Origin: Halomonas faecis
Lineage (GTDB): Bacteria > Pseudomonadota > Gammaproteobacteria > Pseudomonadales > Halomonadaceae
Assembly (NCBI RefSeq): GCF_010993975.1
Contig: NZ_JAACZO010000056.1
Coordinates: 124,001-188,000, forward strand
DNA: 64,000 nt
Reading direction: 5' to 3'
In this document: positions 1-11,040 of the stretch, one piece after another
How positions within the stretch are numbered: the stretch's first letter is position 1
Layout of the letters: each line of letters opens with the position of its first letter
The notes under the pieces: generated by a model
The model's input: only the letters and a program-made list of their open reading frames with translations
The model's database searches: none
What the model was told of the DNA's origin: nothing
Position numbers and translations under genes: made by a program

Positions 1-771
1 GCTGCGCAGGTAGCTGGCATAGGCCCACAGCTCGCTGGGCGCCTGGCTATTGACCTCTCGCAGCAGGCGGTCGAGCTGGGCGGGGGTCAGCCCCGTTTGC
101 CAGGGCAGGCTGTCGTGACGTTCGACGTCGGTACGCTCTTCATGGAAGCGCGTGATGGCAACATCCTCGAGCCGCCAGGCGCCGTCATGCCAGATCGCCC
201 GCTGGGCCACCATGGCATCCTGCAGGGTGTGCCCCTCGAAGCGATAGCGAGTCAGGTCGAGCACGGTATCATCGGCGCGAATGGCGCCGAAGCGGTAGAT
301 GCTGTCGCCTTCGCGCTGCCAGCCGCCCCGCTGGGTGAGCACGGCGCCTTCTCCCTGCAGTTTCTCGAGACGCCAGGCACTGGCGAACTGCTCGGTGCGT
401 GGACTCACGTACTCGGCGACCAGCAGCAGCACGACCACCACCACCAGAACCGGTTTCATGACGCCCCACAGAATGCGCGTCAACGAACGGCCGGCAGCGC
501 GCATCACGGTGAGTTCGTTGCTCGACGCCATGCTGCCCAGACCGATCAGCGCGCCGATCAGCACGCCAACGGGCGCATACTGGTAGAAGCGCCAGGGCAA
601 GCGCATCAGCAGGTACTGCAATACCTGGAAGGCGCCATAGTCGCCGGCCACGTCCTCCAGGTCGTTGATGTAAGTGATGACGAGGTCGAGCCCCAGCAAC
701 ACCACCTGTACCACGATGATGGCACCTAGCACGTTGCGGGCGATGTAGCGGTCGAGGCGATCGGCAATCAT
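1..771 (-). CDS. lptG: LPS export system permease LptG (partial, C-terminus off window)
   Basis: Inner-membrane subunit of the LptB2FG ABC transporter that extracts lipopolysaccharide and passes it to the LptC-LptA bridge. The minus-strand frame starts at the ATG at 769-771 (protein begins MIADRLDRYIARNVLG) and stays open to base 1, so 257 codons are visible and the C-terminus is missing. A long N-terminal hydrophobic segment is followed by the periplasmic beta-rich part. The start overlaps the lptF stop by 4 nt (ATGA), which implies translational coupling. The partner gene, its order and the pepA neighbour are the usual gammaproteobacterial arrangement. Confidence 0.95.
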   Translation of the reverse strand, partial: MIADRLDRYIARNVLGAIIVVQVVLLGLDLVITYINDLEDVAGDYGAFQVLQYLLMRLPWRFYQYAPVGVLIGALIGLGSMASSNELTVMRAAGRSLTRILWGVMKPVLVVVVVLLLVAEYVSPRTEQFASAWRLEKLQGEGAVLTQRGGWQREGDSIYRFGAIRADDTVLDLTRYRFEGHTLQDAMVAQRAIWHDGAWRLEDVAITRFHEERTDVERHDSLPWQTGLTPAQLDRLLREVNSQAPSELWAYASYLRS

Positions 772-1850
772 CCCGCCATCCCCTGGCGCTGGGCACGCAC
801 CATCAAACCGAGACCGAGAAGCAGGAAGACGACATGAATGGGCCACATGCCCAATGCCACCGGCAGCGAGCCACGCCCGATGGCATCCAGCGCCGCGAGC
901 AGCAGGCTCAGGTAGCAGACGTGCAGGAACACCGCCGGTAACAGCTTGGCGAAGCGCCCCTGACGGGGATTGACCTTGGCGAGCGGCATCGCCAGCAGCG
1001 TCAGGATGAATACCATCACGGGCAGCGACAACCGCCACTGCAGCTGTGCCTGGGCGCGCGTATCGTCATCATCGAGCAGCGCCGCGGTGGTGGCATACTC
1101 GGGAGACCCCAACTCGGCGCCCTCACCGGCCCGCGAAAGGCGCACCGCATAGGTCGCGAATTCGAGGCGCTCGGCCTCGTGGCGTCCCGGCTCCACGCTG
1201 TAGCGCTCACCGTTCTCCAGCACCAGGAACCGGCTGCCGGTGTCATCGTCCACCGTCTGGTAGCCGCTGGCGGCACGCGTCACGGCGCTCTCCGGCGTGC
1301 CGTCACGGCGCCGCTGGCGCTCGCTGATGAAGACTTCCTGCATATGACTGCGATCGTCATCGAAGCTTTCGGTATAGGCAGTACGCCCGTCGCCGAAGTC
1401 CTGGAATCGACCCGGCGCGAGCGCCGTGAAATCCAGCCGGCTGCGCTGCTCCTCGAGCAGTTGCTCGTTGTGCAGAGCCCCGGCCGGGGTCAGCCACAGG
1501 CTACACGTTCCCACCAGCAACGCCACCAGAGCGGCCGGCACCAGGCTCACCTGCAGCAGGCGCATGGGGCTGGTTCCACAGGCCACCAGTACGGTGATCT
1601 CGCTGTTGAGGTAGAGCTGACCATAGGCGAGCAGAATGCCCAGAAAGAAGGCGAGCGGCAGGATCAGCTCGAGAAAGCCCGGCAGATGGAAGAGCATCAG
1701 AGAGCCGAGGATGCTGACCGGAATCTCGCCTTCCGCGGCATCGGAGAAATAGCGGATGAAACGGCTGCCCATGATCACCAGCAGCAGCACGCCTGCCACC
1801 GCCGACATGGTCAGCAGGATCTCGCGGGTCAGATAACGAAAGACGATCAT
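768..1850 (-). CDS. lptF: LPS export system permease LptF
   Basis: Inner-membrane permease that pairs with LptG in the LptB2FG lipopolysaccharide exporter. The 360-residue product begins MIVFRYLTREILLTMSAVAG and shows N-terminal membrane helices, a large periplasmic jellyroll-like middle and three C-terminal hydrophobic segments, the normal YjgP/YjgQ architecture and length. It overlaps lptG by 4 nt and is divergent from pepA, as in many gammaproteobacteria. Family assignment is from recognisable sequence and context; I did not resolve its promoter. Confidence 0.95.
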   Translation of the reverse strand: MIVFRYLTREILLTMSAVAGVLLLVIMGSRFIRYFSDAAEGEIPVSILGSLMLFHLPGFLELILPLAFFLGILLAYGQLYLNSEITVLVACGTSPMRLLQVSLVPAALVALLVGTCSLWLTPAGALHNEQLLEEQRSRLDFTALAPGRFQDFGDGRTAYTESFDDDRSHMQEVFISERQRRRDGTPESAVTRAASGYQTVDDDTGSRFLVLENGERYSVEPGRHEAERLEFATYAVRLSRAGEGAELGSPEYATTAALLDDDDTRAQAQLQWRLSLPVMVFILTLLAMPLAKVNPRQGRFAKLLPAVFLHVCYLSLLLAALDAIGRGSLPVALGMWPIHVVFLLLGLGLMVRAQRQGMAG

Positions 1851-1900
1851 GCAGCGCTTTTATGCATTGGAGCCATGCCTTGGGTACACTGGGGTGATTC

Positions 1901-1922
1901 GGCACGGGCCTATGGCCGTGCC
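1901..1922. promoter_or_regulatory. Inverted repeat in lptF/pepA divergent intergenic region
   Basis: GGCACGG and CCGTGCC arms flank an 8-nt centre about 45 nt before the pepA ATG. It could be a leader hairpin in the pepA mRNA or an operator for the divergent pair. Nothing distinguishes these possibilities here. Confidence 0.35.
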
Positions 1923-1965
1923 GGCATTATCCAGAATCCCCCTTCGCTTGTCTTGTGGAGTCACC

Positions 1966-3489
1966 ATGGAATTCCCCGTTCAGACGGCCAACCCTGCCAA
2001 GGTCGAGACGGCCTGCCTGGTATTACCGGTGTTCACTGACGGCGAGCTGCTGCCCGCTGCCGCCAAGCTCGACGACGCCAGTGAGCGACTCATCGGGCAG
2101 TTGATCGAGCGCGGCGATTTCGAGGCCAAGTTGGGTAACGTTCAGCTGATTCCCTTCGCACCCGGGCTGGGTGCCGACCGCCTGCTGCTGGTGGGCTTGG
2201 GTAGCCGCGACAAGTGCCAGGAAGGCGCCTTTCGCAAGGCGCTGGATGCCGCCTTCGGCTCGCTGGCGAAACTCGCCGTGGACGATGCCGCCGTGGCCTT
2301 CACCGATGTGCCGATCGGCGAGCGCGCCTGCGACTGGAAGGCCCGCATGGTCGCCGAGGCCGCCAACCGCGCCGTCTATCGCTTCACCGAATTCAAGTCC
2401 GAGCCAGCGGCGGCGCCGCAGCTGACGCAGGTGACCCTACTGGTCAGCGAAGGCGGCGACAGCCAGGCCGCCAAGCGGGGCGCTCGCGTGGGCGACGCCA
2501 TCGGCCAGGGCGTCAGCCTGGCCCGCACTCTGGGCAACCTGCCGGGCAACGTCTGCACGCCCCGCTACCTGGCCGAGCGCGCCGAGCGGCTGGGCGAGGC
2601 ATCGAACGGGGCACTCTCCGTGGAAGTGCTCGACGAAGAGGCCTTGGAGCGCCTGGGCGCCCACAGCCTGCTCGCCGTGGGACGCGGCAGCGCCGAGCCC
2701 TCACGGCTGATCGTGATGCGCTATCAGGGTGCCCAGAATGCCGACGAAGCGCCCCACGTGCTGGTCGGCAAGGGCATCACCTTCGACACCGGCGGCATCT
2801 CGCTCAAGCCCGGCGAGGCCATGGACGAGATGAAATTCGACATGTGCGGCGCCGCCAGTGTGTTCGGCACCGTTCAGAGCGTGCTGGCGCTCGCGCCCAA
2901 ACTCAACCTGGTGTTCATCGTCGCCGCCGCCGAGAACATGCCCGACGGCCGCGCCACCAAGCCCGGCGACATCATCAAGACCCTCAAGGGGCTCTCCGTG
3001 GAGGTGCTCAACACCGATGCCGAAGGTCGCCTGGTGCTGTGCGATGCACTGACCTACGCCGAGCGTTTCGAGCCGGCCAGCGTGGTGGACATCGCCACCC
3101 TCACCGGCGCGGCGATCATCGCCCTGGGTCACCACGCCACCGGCCTGCTCGCCAACGACGACGACCTGGCGCTGGACCTGCTCGACGCCGGCGAGATGGC
3201 CTGGGACCGCGCCTGGCACCTGCCGTTGTGGGACGAATACCAGGAGCAACTCGACTCCAACTTCGCCGACCTGGCCAACATCGGCGGGCGCCCGGCGGGC
3301 ACCATCACCGCCGGCTGCTTTCTGTCGCGCTTCGCGGACAAGTTCCCCTGGGCACACCTCGACATCGCCGGCACCGCCTGGCATTCGGGCAAGCAAAAGG
3401 GCGCCACCGGCCGCCCGGTGGGGCTGCTCACCCAGTATCTGCTGGATCGTGAGGTCGAGCTGGGCGAGACTCCGGAAAACGTCGAGTAG
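1966..3489 (+). CDS. pepA: Leucyl aminopeptidase PepA (cytosol aminopeptidase, M17)
   Basis: Cytosolic M17 metallo-aminopeptidase that removes N-terminal residues from peptides; in E. coli PepA is also a DNA-binding accessory protein. The family signature NTDAEGRL and the metal/active-site stretch GKGITFDTGGISLKPGEA are both present. The frame is open from 1849, but the ATG at 1966 is preferred: it has GGAG at 1957-1960 and gives a 507-residue protein starting MEFPVQTANP, the normal size. An earlier start would place about 39 unrelated residues in front. It is followed by a hairpin and then ilvE. Confidence 0.97.
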   Translation: MEFPVQTANPAKVETACLVLPVFTDGELLPAAAKLDDASERLIGQLIERGDFEAKLGNVQLIPFAPGLGADRLLLVGLGSRDKCQEGAFRKALDAAFGSLAKLAVDDAAVAFTDVPIGERACDWKARMVAEAANRAVYRFTEFKSEPAAAPQLTQVTLLVSEGGDSQAAKRGARVGDAIGQGVSLARTLGNLPGNVCTPRYLAERAERLGEASNGALSVEVLDEEALERLGAHSLLAVGRGSAEPSRLIVMRYQGAQNADEAPHVLVGKGITFDTGGISLKPGEAMDEMKFDMCGAASVFGTVQSVLALAPKLNLVFIVAAAENMPDGRATKPGDIIKTLKGLSVEVLNTDAEGRLVLCDALTYAERFEPASVVDIATLTGAAIIALGHHATGLLANDDDLALDLLDAGEMAWDRAWHLPLWDEYQEQLDSNFADLANIGGRPAGTITAGCFLSRFADKFPWAHLDIAGTAWHSGKQKGATGRPVGLLTQYLLDREVELGETPENVE

Positions 3490-3557
3490 CACGTCAAGCC
3501 GAGCGACACTTCGCAACGCATAACTCGCGTGCTACGTTTATCCGCGAAGCATTCTCC

Positions 3558-3585
3558 CCATGGGCCGGACTTTCCCGGCCCATGG
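3558..3585 (+). terminator. Hairpin downstream of pepA
   Basis: Perfect 11-bp stem (3558-3568 with 3575-3585) around a 6-nt loop, GC-rich, about 70 nt after the pepA stop. No clear U tract follows, so it is either a weak intrinsic terminator or an mRNA 3' stabiliser. Confidence 0.5.
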
Positions 3586-3613
3586 CGGTTATGTCATTCT
3601 CGCTGTCAACGTT

Positions 3614-3673
3614 CGTCACGCCGCTGCGTGACGACACTCAACCGCAACGGCCCACGGTCCGACGATTCGTCGG
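3614..3673 (+). promoter_or_regulatory. Hairpins in the ilvE leader
   Basis: Two small inverted repeats precede ilvE: CGTCACGC/GCGTGACG (3614-3621 with 3626-3633, 4-nt loop) and a CCGACGA/TCGTCGG palindrome at 3659-3673. No leader peptide rich in branched-chain codons is evident, so classical attenuation is not supported. They may only be leader structure. Confidence 0.3.
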
Positions 3674-3707
3674 CTGCCGACGCAGAGTTCTGTAACGGAG
3701 ACCCCCG

Positions 3708-4808
3708 GTGACCACTTCTGGCTTCGACATAAGGCCGACCGCTCACCCCACGGATGACGCCATCCGCGACGAGATCCTCGGCAATTCCGGCTTCGGCCGC
3801 TATTTCAGCGACCACATGGCACACATCCGCTGGACCGCGGACGACGGCTGGCACGGCCACGAAGTGCGCCCCTACGGGCCGCTGACCCTCGACCCCGCCG
3901 CCGCCGTGCTGCACTACGCCCAGGAAATCTTCGAGGGCATCAAGGCCTACCGCCACGCCGATGGCTCGGTGTGGACCTTCCGTCCCGAGAAGAACGCCGC
4001 GCGCTTTCGCGCCTCGGCGCGCCGGCTGGCCTTACCCGAGCTCAGCGACGACGATTTCATCGGCTCGCTGAAGGCGCTGGTCGGCCTGGACAACGCCTGG
4101 GTACCCACCCCGGCCAGCGCTGCCGAGGAAACCAGCCTCTACCTGCGCCCATTCATGATCGCCAGCGAGAAATTCCTCGGCGTACGCCCATCGAAGGAGG
4201 TCGACTACTACGTGATCGCCTCGCCGGCCGCTGCCTACTTCAAGGGCGGCGTCAAGCCGGTGTCGATATGGCTGTCGTCGAACTACAAGCGTGCCGCCCC
4301 CGGCGGCACCGGCTACGCCAAGTGCGGCGGCAACTACGCCGCCTCGCTGGCGGCGCAAAAGGAAGCCGAGGCGCATGGCTGCGACCAGGTCGCCTTCCTC
4401 GACGCGGTGGAGAACAAGTGGGTCGAGGAACTCGGCGGCATGAACCTGTTCTTCGTCTACCGCGACGGGCGTATCGTCACCCCCAAGCTGACCGGCACCA
4501 TCCTCGAGGGGGTCACCCGGGACTCGATCATCCAGTTGGCCCGCGACGAAGGCCTGACGCCGGAAGAACGTCACATCAGCATCGACGAATGGCGTGACGG
4601 CGCCGCCTCCGGCGAGATCAGCGAAGTCTTCGCCTGTGGCACCGCGGCGGTGGTCACGCCGATCGGCGAGTTGGTCAGCGACGACGAGCGCATCCGCCTC
4701 ACCGCCGACAACGGCGGCGACATCGGCAAGCGCTTGCGCACCCAACTGCTCGACCTGCAATACGGGCGTCGCGAGGATACCCATGGCTGGCTGACGCGCC
4801 TGGCGTAA
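3708..4808 (+). CDS. ilvE: Branched-chain amino acid aminotransferase
   Basis: PLP-dependent fold-type IV transaminase that interconverts Leu/Ile/Val and their 2-oxo acids with glutamate/2-oxoglutarate. The 366-residue product resembles the long 'type II' BCAT group rather than the ~310-residue E. coli IlvE. The Schiff-base lysine is expected in AKCGGNYA (about residue 205), and the YLRPFMIAS and EEIFEG-like substrate strands are recognisable. The start is GTG at 3708, preceded by AACGGAG (3694-3700). It lies between pepA and holC, which are often adjacent in relatives, so ilvE looks inserted into that pair. Confidence 0.93.
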   Translation: MTTSGFDIRPTAHPTDDAIRDEILGNSGFGRYFSDHMAHIRWTADDGWHGHEVRPYGPLTLDPAAAVLHYAQEIFEGIKAYRHADGSVWTFRPEKNAARFRASARRLALPELSDDDFIGSLKALVGLDNAWVPTPASAAEETSLYLRPFMIASEKFLGVRPSKEVDYYVIASPAAAYFKGGVKPVSIWLSSNYKRAAPGGTGYAKCGGNYAASLAAQKEAEAHGCDQVAFLDAVENKWVEELGGMNLFFVYRDGRIVTPKLTGTILEGVTRDSIIQLARDEGLTPEERHISIDEWRDGAASGEISEVFACGTAAVVTPIGELVSDDERIRLTADNGGDIGKRLRTQLLDLQYGRREDTHGWLTRLA

Positions 4809-4827
4809 GCCCTCTGAATCGAGCCCC

Positions 4828-4868
4828 GGGCTACGAGTCGCGAGCAGTACGCGGCCGACTCGTAGCCC
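4828..4868. repeat. Perfect 13-bp inverted repeat between ilvE and holC
   Basis: Arms at 4828-4840 and 4856-4868 (GGGCTACGAGTCG and its exact complement) flank a 15-nt loop in the 83-nt ilvE-holC gap. There is no U tract. It could be a factor-independent terminator without a tail, a transcript stabiliser, or one unit of a REP-like dispersed palindrome. I saw no second copy in this window. Confidence 0.6.
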
Positions 4869-4891
4869 GTAGCCATCACCAGGCCCTAGCC

Positions 4892-5332
4892 GTGACCGAA
4901 ATCGATTTCTACATCCTGCCCGATACCACACTGGAAGCGCGTCTCGACTTCGCCTGCCGGCTGGCCGAGACCATCCACGGCAAGGGCTACCGGCTGCACC
5001 TGCACGCCGAGGACGAGGCCATGGCCAGCGACCTCGACGAGCGGCTATGGACCTTCCGCCCCGAGGCCTACCTGCCCCATGCCCTGCTCGGCAGCGACAT
5101 GGCCGACAGCGTGACGGTGACCCTCGGCTGGGAACAGCCGCCCGAGCTCAGCGCCGAAGCGCCCATGGCGCTGCTCAACCTCGACCCGGGTATCCCCGAG
5201 TGGTTCTCGCGCTTCGAACGGGTCGCCGAGATCATCAACCAGCATCAGCAGGTGCTCACCGCCAAGCGCGCCTGCTGGCAGACCTACAAGCAGCGCGGCT
5301 ATCCGGTGAAGGCGCATCAGCTGCGCGGTTGA
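4892..5332 (+). CDS. holC: DNA polymerase III chi subunit HolC
   Basis: Chi subunit of the replicative polymerase clamp loader; with psi it links the DnaX complex to the C-terminal tip of SSB. The 146-residue product starts MTEIDFYILPDTTLEARLDF, with the family features of an early YxL strand, a LWTFRPEAYLPHAL segment and a C-terminal YKQRGY region. The start is GTG at 4892. It precedes valS, the standard pepA-holC-valS order apart from the intervening ilvE. Its partner SSB is encoded at the other end of this window. Confidence 0.93.
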   Translation: MTEIDFYILPDTTLEARLDFACRLAETIHGKGYRLHLHAEDEAMASDLDERLWTFRPEAYLPHALLGSDMADSVTVTLGWEQPPELSAEAPMALLNLDPGIPEWFSRFERVAEIINQHQQVLTAKRACWQTYKQRGYPVKAHQLRG

Positions 5333-5346
5333 TGCCGTCAAAGCAA

Positions 5347-5459
5347 GGGGCGCCGGGGGCAGGCCGGAGAGGAGGTCCGATGCCAGGGATGGCATCGGTA
5401 GCGCCCAGGGATGGGTTCACAGCGCCTCCTCGAAGGGCTGCCCCCGGATCAGCCCCGAT
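5347..5459 (+). repeat. Structured intergenic repeat, copy 1 (upstream of valS)
   Basis: About 113 nt, starting 14 nt after the holC stop, and clearly homologous to 24013-24124 (reverse strand). Nested helices: GGGGC 5347-5351 with 5452-5456; CCGGGGGCAG 5353-5362 with 5438-5447; GAGGAGG 5369-5375 with 5425-5431; central 9-bp stem 5377-5385 with 5390-5398 closed by a GGGA tetraloop. A 28-nt single-stranded part (5399-5426) is identical in both copies. Inner helices differ between copies by compensatory changes. Family unknown to me; it could be an ERIC-like element or a cis RNA. Confidence 0.8.
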
Positions 5460-5523
5460 GGCGAAGCTGCCCCGACGCCTCTCTCTTCAGACATCAGTAG
5501 CCTTGTCTCCACATTCCACGCCC

Positions 5524-5553
5524 ATGACGCCGACCGTCGCAACGGGCTATAAT
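5524..5553 (+). promoter_or_regulatory. Putative sigma70 promoter of valS
   Basis: A perfect -10 hexamer TATAAT at 5548-5553 follows ATGACG at 5524-5529 with an 18-bp spacer. It lies about 95 nt before the valS ATG and downstream of the structured repeat, so the repeat would not be in transcripts from this promoter. It would be present in read-through from holC. Confidence 0.65.
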
Positions 5554-5584
5554 CGAACCCATTTTTCACACCCCGCACCGTGCC

Positions 5585-5600
5585 GCCGCCCATGGGCGGC
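5585..5600 (+). promoter_or_regulatory. 16-bp perfect palindrome in the valS leader
   Basis: GCCGCCCATGGGCGGC sits about 30 nt after the expected transcription start of valS and 47 nt before its ATG. It could form a small leader hairpin. No T-box is expected in a proteobacterium, and none is seen. Confidence 0.3.
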
Positions 5601-5647
5601 GAGCGCCGTGCCTCGTTGCCACCCTTTTACTTCGACCCGGAACGCCC

Positions 5648-8626
<2,979 letters not shown>

Positions 8627-8639
8627 GGACATGCCAGAG

Positions 8640-9377
8640 ATGATGACGGTGACCAGACCCATGTTTTCACCCGGCCGCATTGTGCTGTGCAACCTTCTGG
8701 GAATGATTCTGATCGCAAGTTGGCTGTTCCCGAACCTGACCTTCTGGAACGAACTCGACGATGCCGTTTTCTTCCTTACCAATGCCTGGCTGGAGGATGC
8801 CAACACGCTGTGGGTGACTTTCGTGGCCGTCACCAACCACCGGGCATTCGATGTGGCCAGCCTACTGGTGCTGCTGGCCATCTTCATCTGGGCAATGCGC
8901 CGCGATACGGCTTCGACCCCACGCCTGCTGCACTGGGGCGGCATCGGCATCACCATGCTGATAACCGCCGTGGTACTCACCCAGGGCGTGCGCCTGATCG
9001 TACCGTATGGCCACCCGAGCCCCACGTACGCCTATGACGACGTCAATCTGGTGTCTCAGTTGGTCGAGTTTGCCACCAAGGATGGCTCAGGCAACAGCTT
9101 CCCTGGCGACCACGGCGTCAACCTCTTTCTGTTCACCGCCTTCATGTGGCGCTTTGCCGGACGTCAGGTGGCTCTAGTCAGTCTGTTCGCCACGCTACTC
9201 CTCAGTGCACCACGCATTCTCAGCGGTGGCCATTGGTTCAGCGACGTCTATTTTGCCGCTCTGGCCATCAACCTGATCGCCGCTCCCTGGATACTGTTCA
9301 CTCCGCTGGGACCAAGGATCGCCAATGCCGTGACGACGGGGCTGGTGAGCGTACGCAACCGCTGGCTGGCGAATTAA
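8640..9377 (+). CDS. PAP2-superfamily membrane phosphatase / phosphotransferase
   Basis: Multi-pass inner-membrane protein of the acid phosphatase/LpxT-like PAP2 superfamily. The second and third motifs are recognisable as SFPGDH (catalytic His) and a PRILSGGHWFSDV stretch with the second catalytic His and an Asp. The first motif, normally K-x6-RP, is degenerate (QGVRLIVPYGHP). Candidate substrates are undecaprenyl pyrophosphate or lipid A phosphates, but the sequence does not decide. The frame opens at 8631; ATG 8640 is preferred because GAGGA (8625-8629) then has a 10-nt spacing. It begins 13 nt after valS, so it is probably co-transcribed. Confidence 0.8.
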   Translation: MMTVTRPMFSPGRIVLCNLLGMILIASWLFPNLTFWNELDDAVFFLTNAWLEDANTLWVTFVAVTNHRAFDVASLLVLLAIFIWAMRRDTASTPRLLHWGGIGITMLITAVVLTQGVRLIVPYGHPSPTYAYDDVNLVSQLVEFATKDGSGNSFPGDHGVNLFLFTAFMWRFAGRQVALVSLFATLLLSAPRILSGGHWFSDVYFAALAINLIAAPWILFTPLGPRIANAVTTGLVSVRNRWLAN

Positions 9378-9829
9378 TCCGCACGTCGCCAGCCGCCCAA
9401 CACCCGCTGGTCGGGGCCGAAGAAAACCAGCCGGTCATGGTCGATCAGGTAACGGTAGGCGTTCTCCAACATGCGAGTAACCCGCTGGGCGTCGTCAGCC
9501 TCGGGGCAGGCGCGCCGGGTGGTGGCGAGTTCGGAAAACTCGACGCGCTTGCCTGCGCCGAACTTCACCTGGCCAGTGAGGCGGTTGCAGCCATCGCTGC
9601 CGCTCACCCGGCCATCGCCGGAGACCGTGAAGTGGGGCGTTTCGGGCATCGACAAGCGCTCGTCGGTGCCCACCAGCAGCAGATTCCAGCGCGGCCCCAC
9701 CACGGGGCCGGCCACGTCGTCATCGCCAGCCGGCAGGCGGGCATCGGGAGCCGGCCCGCCCCCACAGGCACCGAGCAGCAGGGTCGTCAGCAACAGCAGG
9801 AAAAGCCCCGCCGGTCTCAGCTCGATCAT
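9374..9829 (-). CDS. META-domain lipoprotein (HslJ-like)
   Basis: A 151-residue secreted protein with a type II signal peptide: hydrophobic core, then lipobox LLGAC with the modified Cys at about residue 22. The body resembles the META/HslJ domain, with the SGDGRVSGSDGCNRLTG segment and a late conserved Cys (RRAC). The exact role is unknown; META proteins are linked to envelope stress and inhibitor tolerance. Its stop overlaps the stop of the convergent PAP2 gene by 4 nt. It lies downstream of gloA on the same strand. Confidence 0.8.
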   Translation of the reverse strand: MIELRPAGLFLLLLTTLLLGACGGGPAPDARLPAGDDDVAGPVVGPRWNLLLVGTDERLSMPETPHFTVSGDGRVSGSDGCNRLTGQVKFGAGKRVEFSELATTRRACPEADDAQRVTRMLENAYRYLIDHDRLVFFGPDQRVLGGWRRAD

Positions 9830-9860
9830 CGTTCGGTTCCTTCCCTCGCTTGGCCCCGGC

Positions 9861-10301
9861 TTACCAGGTGCCGGTATTCTCCATGGACGCCCACGGCTCC
9901 TTCGGCGCTTGGGGCTCGCCCTTCTGCAGCAGCTCCACGGAGATGCCGTCGGGGCTTTTCACGAAGGCCATGTGGCCATCGCGGGGCGGGCGGTTGATGG
10001 TCACGCCGTTGTCCTGAAGGTGCTGACACAAGGCGTAGATGTCGTCGACACGGTAGGCCAGGTGGCCGAAATTGCGTCCGCCGGTGTACTCCTCGGGGTC
10101 CCAGTTCCAGGTCAGCTCCAGCTCCGGCGCCTTGAGCTCGGCGGAACGCGCCTCGTCCTCCGGCGCGACCAGAAAGACGAGAGTGAAACGCCCCTTCTCG
10201 TTCTCCTTGCGACGTACCTCCTCAAGGCCCAGTAGGTCGCAGTAGAATCTCAGCGAGGCATCCAGATCGCTGACGCGCACCATGGTGTGCAGGTACTGCA
10301 T
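9861..10301 (-). CDS. gloA: Lactoylglutathione lyase (glyoxalase I)
   Basis: Converts the methylglyoxal-glutathione hemithioacetal to S-lactoylglutathione, the first step of methylglyoxal detoxification. The 146-residue product starts MQYLHTMVRVSDLDASLRFY and has all four metal ligands of the family at the expected places: His5, Glu62, His80 and Glu123. The bacterial length and the short loop suggest a Ni/Co-type enzyme. It is followed 31 nt later by the META lipoprotein gene. Confidence 0.95.
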   Translation of the reverse strand: MQYLHTMVRVSDLDASLRFYCDLLGLEEVRRKENEKGRFTLVFLVAPEDEARSAELKAPELELTWNWDPEEYTGGRNFGHLAYRVDDIYALCQHLQDNGVTINRPPRDGHMAFVKSPDGISVELLQKGEPQAPKEPWASMENTGTW

Positions 10302-10390
10302 GGTCGACTCCTTTCTTGGGTCAGGGGGCTCGCCGTTGGCGGTATCGCTCGGGGCTGATCCGTCGACAGCGATGGTCCTTCTCGGCTTGC

Positions 10391-10849
10391 TTAATGAGTG
10401 TACTCGTTGAAGATTTCCGGCGTGCGCGTGTCGCGCTGCCAGCTCAGCACGGCATAGTCGTCTTGGCGCCCGGTTTCCATGCCCGGCGAGCCGTGGGGCA
10501 TGCCCGGCACGGCGAGCCCGGCCACGTCGGGTCGCTCCTCGAGCAGGCGCTCGATGTCGGCTGCCGGCACGTGCCCCTCGATGACGTAGCCCTCGACGGT
10601 GGCCGTGTGGCAGGAGGCGAGTTCGGGCGTGAGGCCATGCTCGATCTTCACCGCGCGCATGTCGTCGGTGTCGTGAACCTCGACGTCAAAGCCGGCGGCT
10701 TCCAGGTGCTCGGCCCAGGCGGTGCAGCAACCGCAGTTGGGATCCTTGTGCATCTCCACCAGCGGGCCGGCCCAAACGGTGGTGGCGAACAGCCCGAGCG
10801 AAGCGGCAAGCATCGAGCGCAGCCGACGAGGCAAGGAACGATGGGTCAT
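10391..10849 (-). CDS. DUF411 family (CopG-like) periplasmic metal-binding protein
   Basis: The 152-residue product has a signal peptide (MTHRSLPRRLRSMLAASLGLFATTVWA) and the DUF411 signature DPNCGCCTAWAEHL, with further Cys/His/Met residues (SCHTATVEGYVIEGHVP, MPHGSPGME). Proteins of this family are found in copper and silver resistance loci. The frame is open to 11137, but the ATG at 10849 has GGAGGT 5 nt upstream and gives the signal peptide at the true N-terminus. No copper ATPase or CueR-like gene is adjacent. Confidence 0.85.
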   Translation of the reverse strand: MTHRSLPRRLRSMLAASLGLFATTVWAGPLVEMHKDPNCGCCTAWAEHLEAAGFDVEVHDTDDMRAVKIEHGLTPELASCHTATVEGYVIEGHVPAADIERLLEERPDVAGLAVPGMPHGSPGMETGRQDDYAVLSWQRDTRTPEIFNEYTH

Positions 10850-11040
10850 GACAAACCTCCAGATAAAGAATGCGGCAGCCGCCGTTGCCTGAATCCTGAC
10901 AAGAGTCACAGCGCTTGCCAATAGCCGATTGCACATCATGAGGCCCTCAGCGCTGGTCGGCCACCGCCAGGAGTAAGGAACCCACGCGAAGAGCCTGGCA
11001 TCATAGAGGACACTTCCTGCCAGCGAGGGACCGTTCGACC

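Noticed and set aside
10850-11040. CueR-type copper promoter between the DUF411 gene and the membrane hydrolase
   Set aside because: No clear 19-bp-spaced -35/-10 with a dyad could be identified, so copper control is not claimed.
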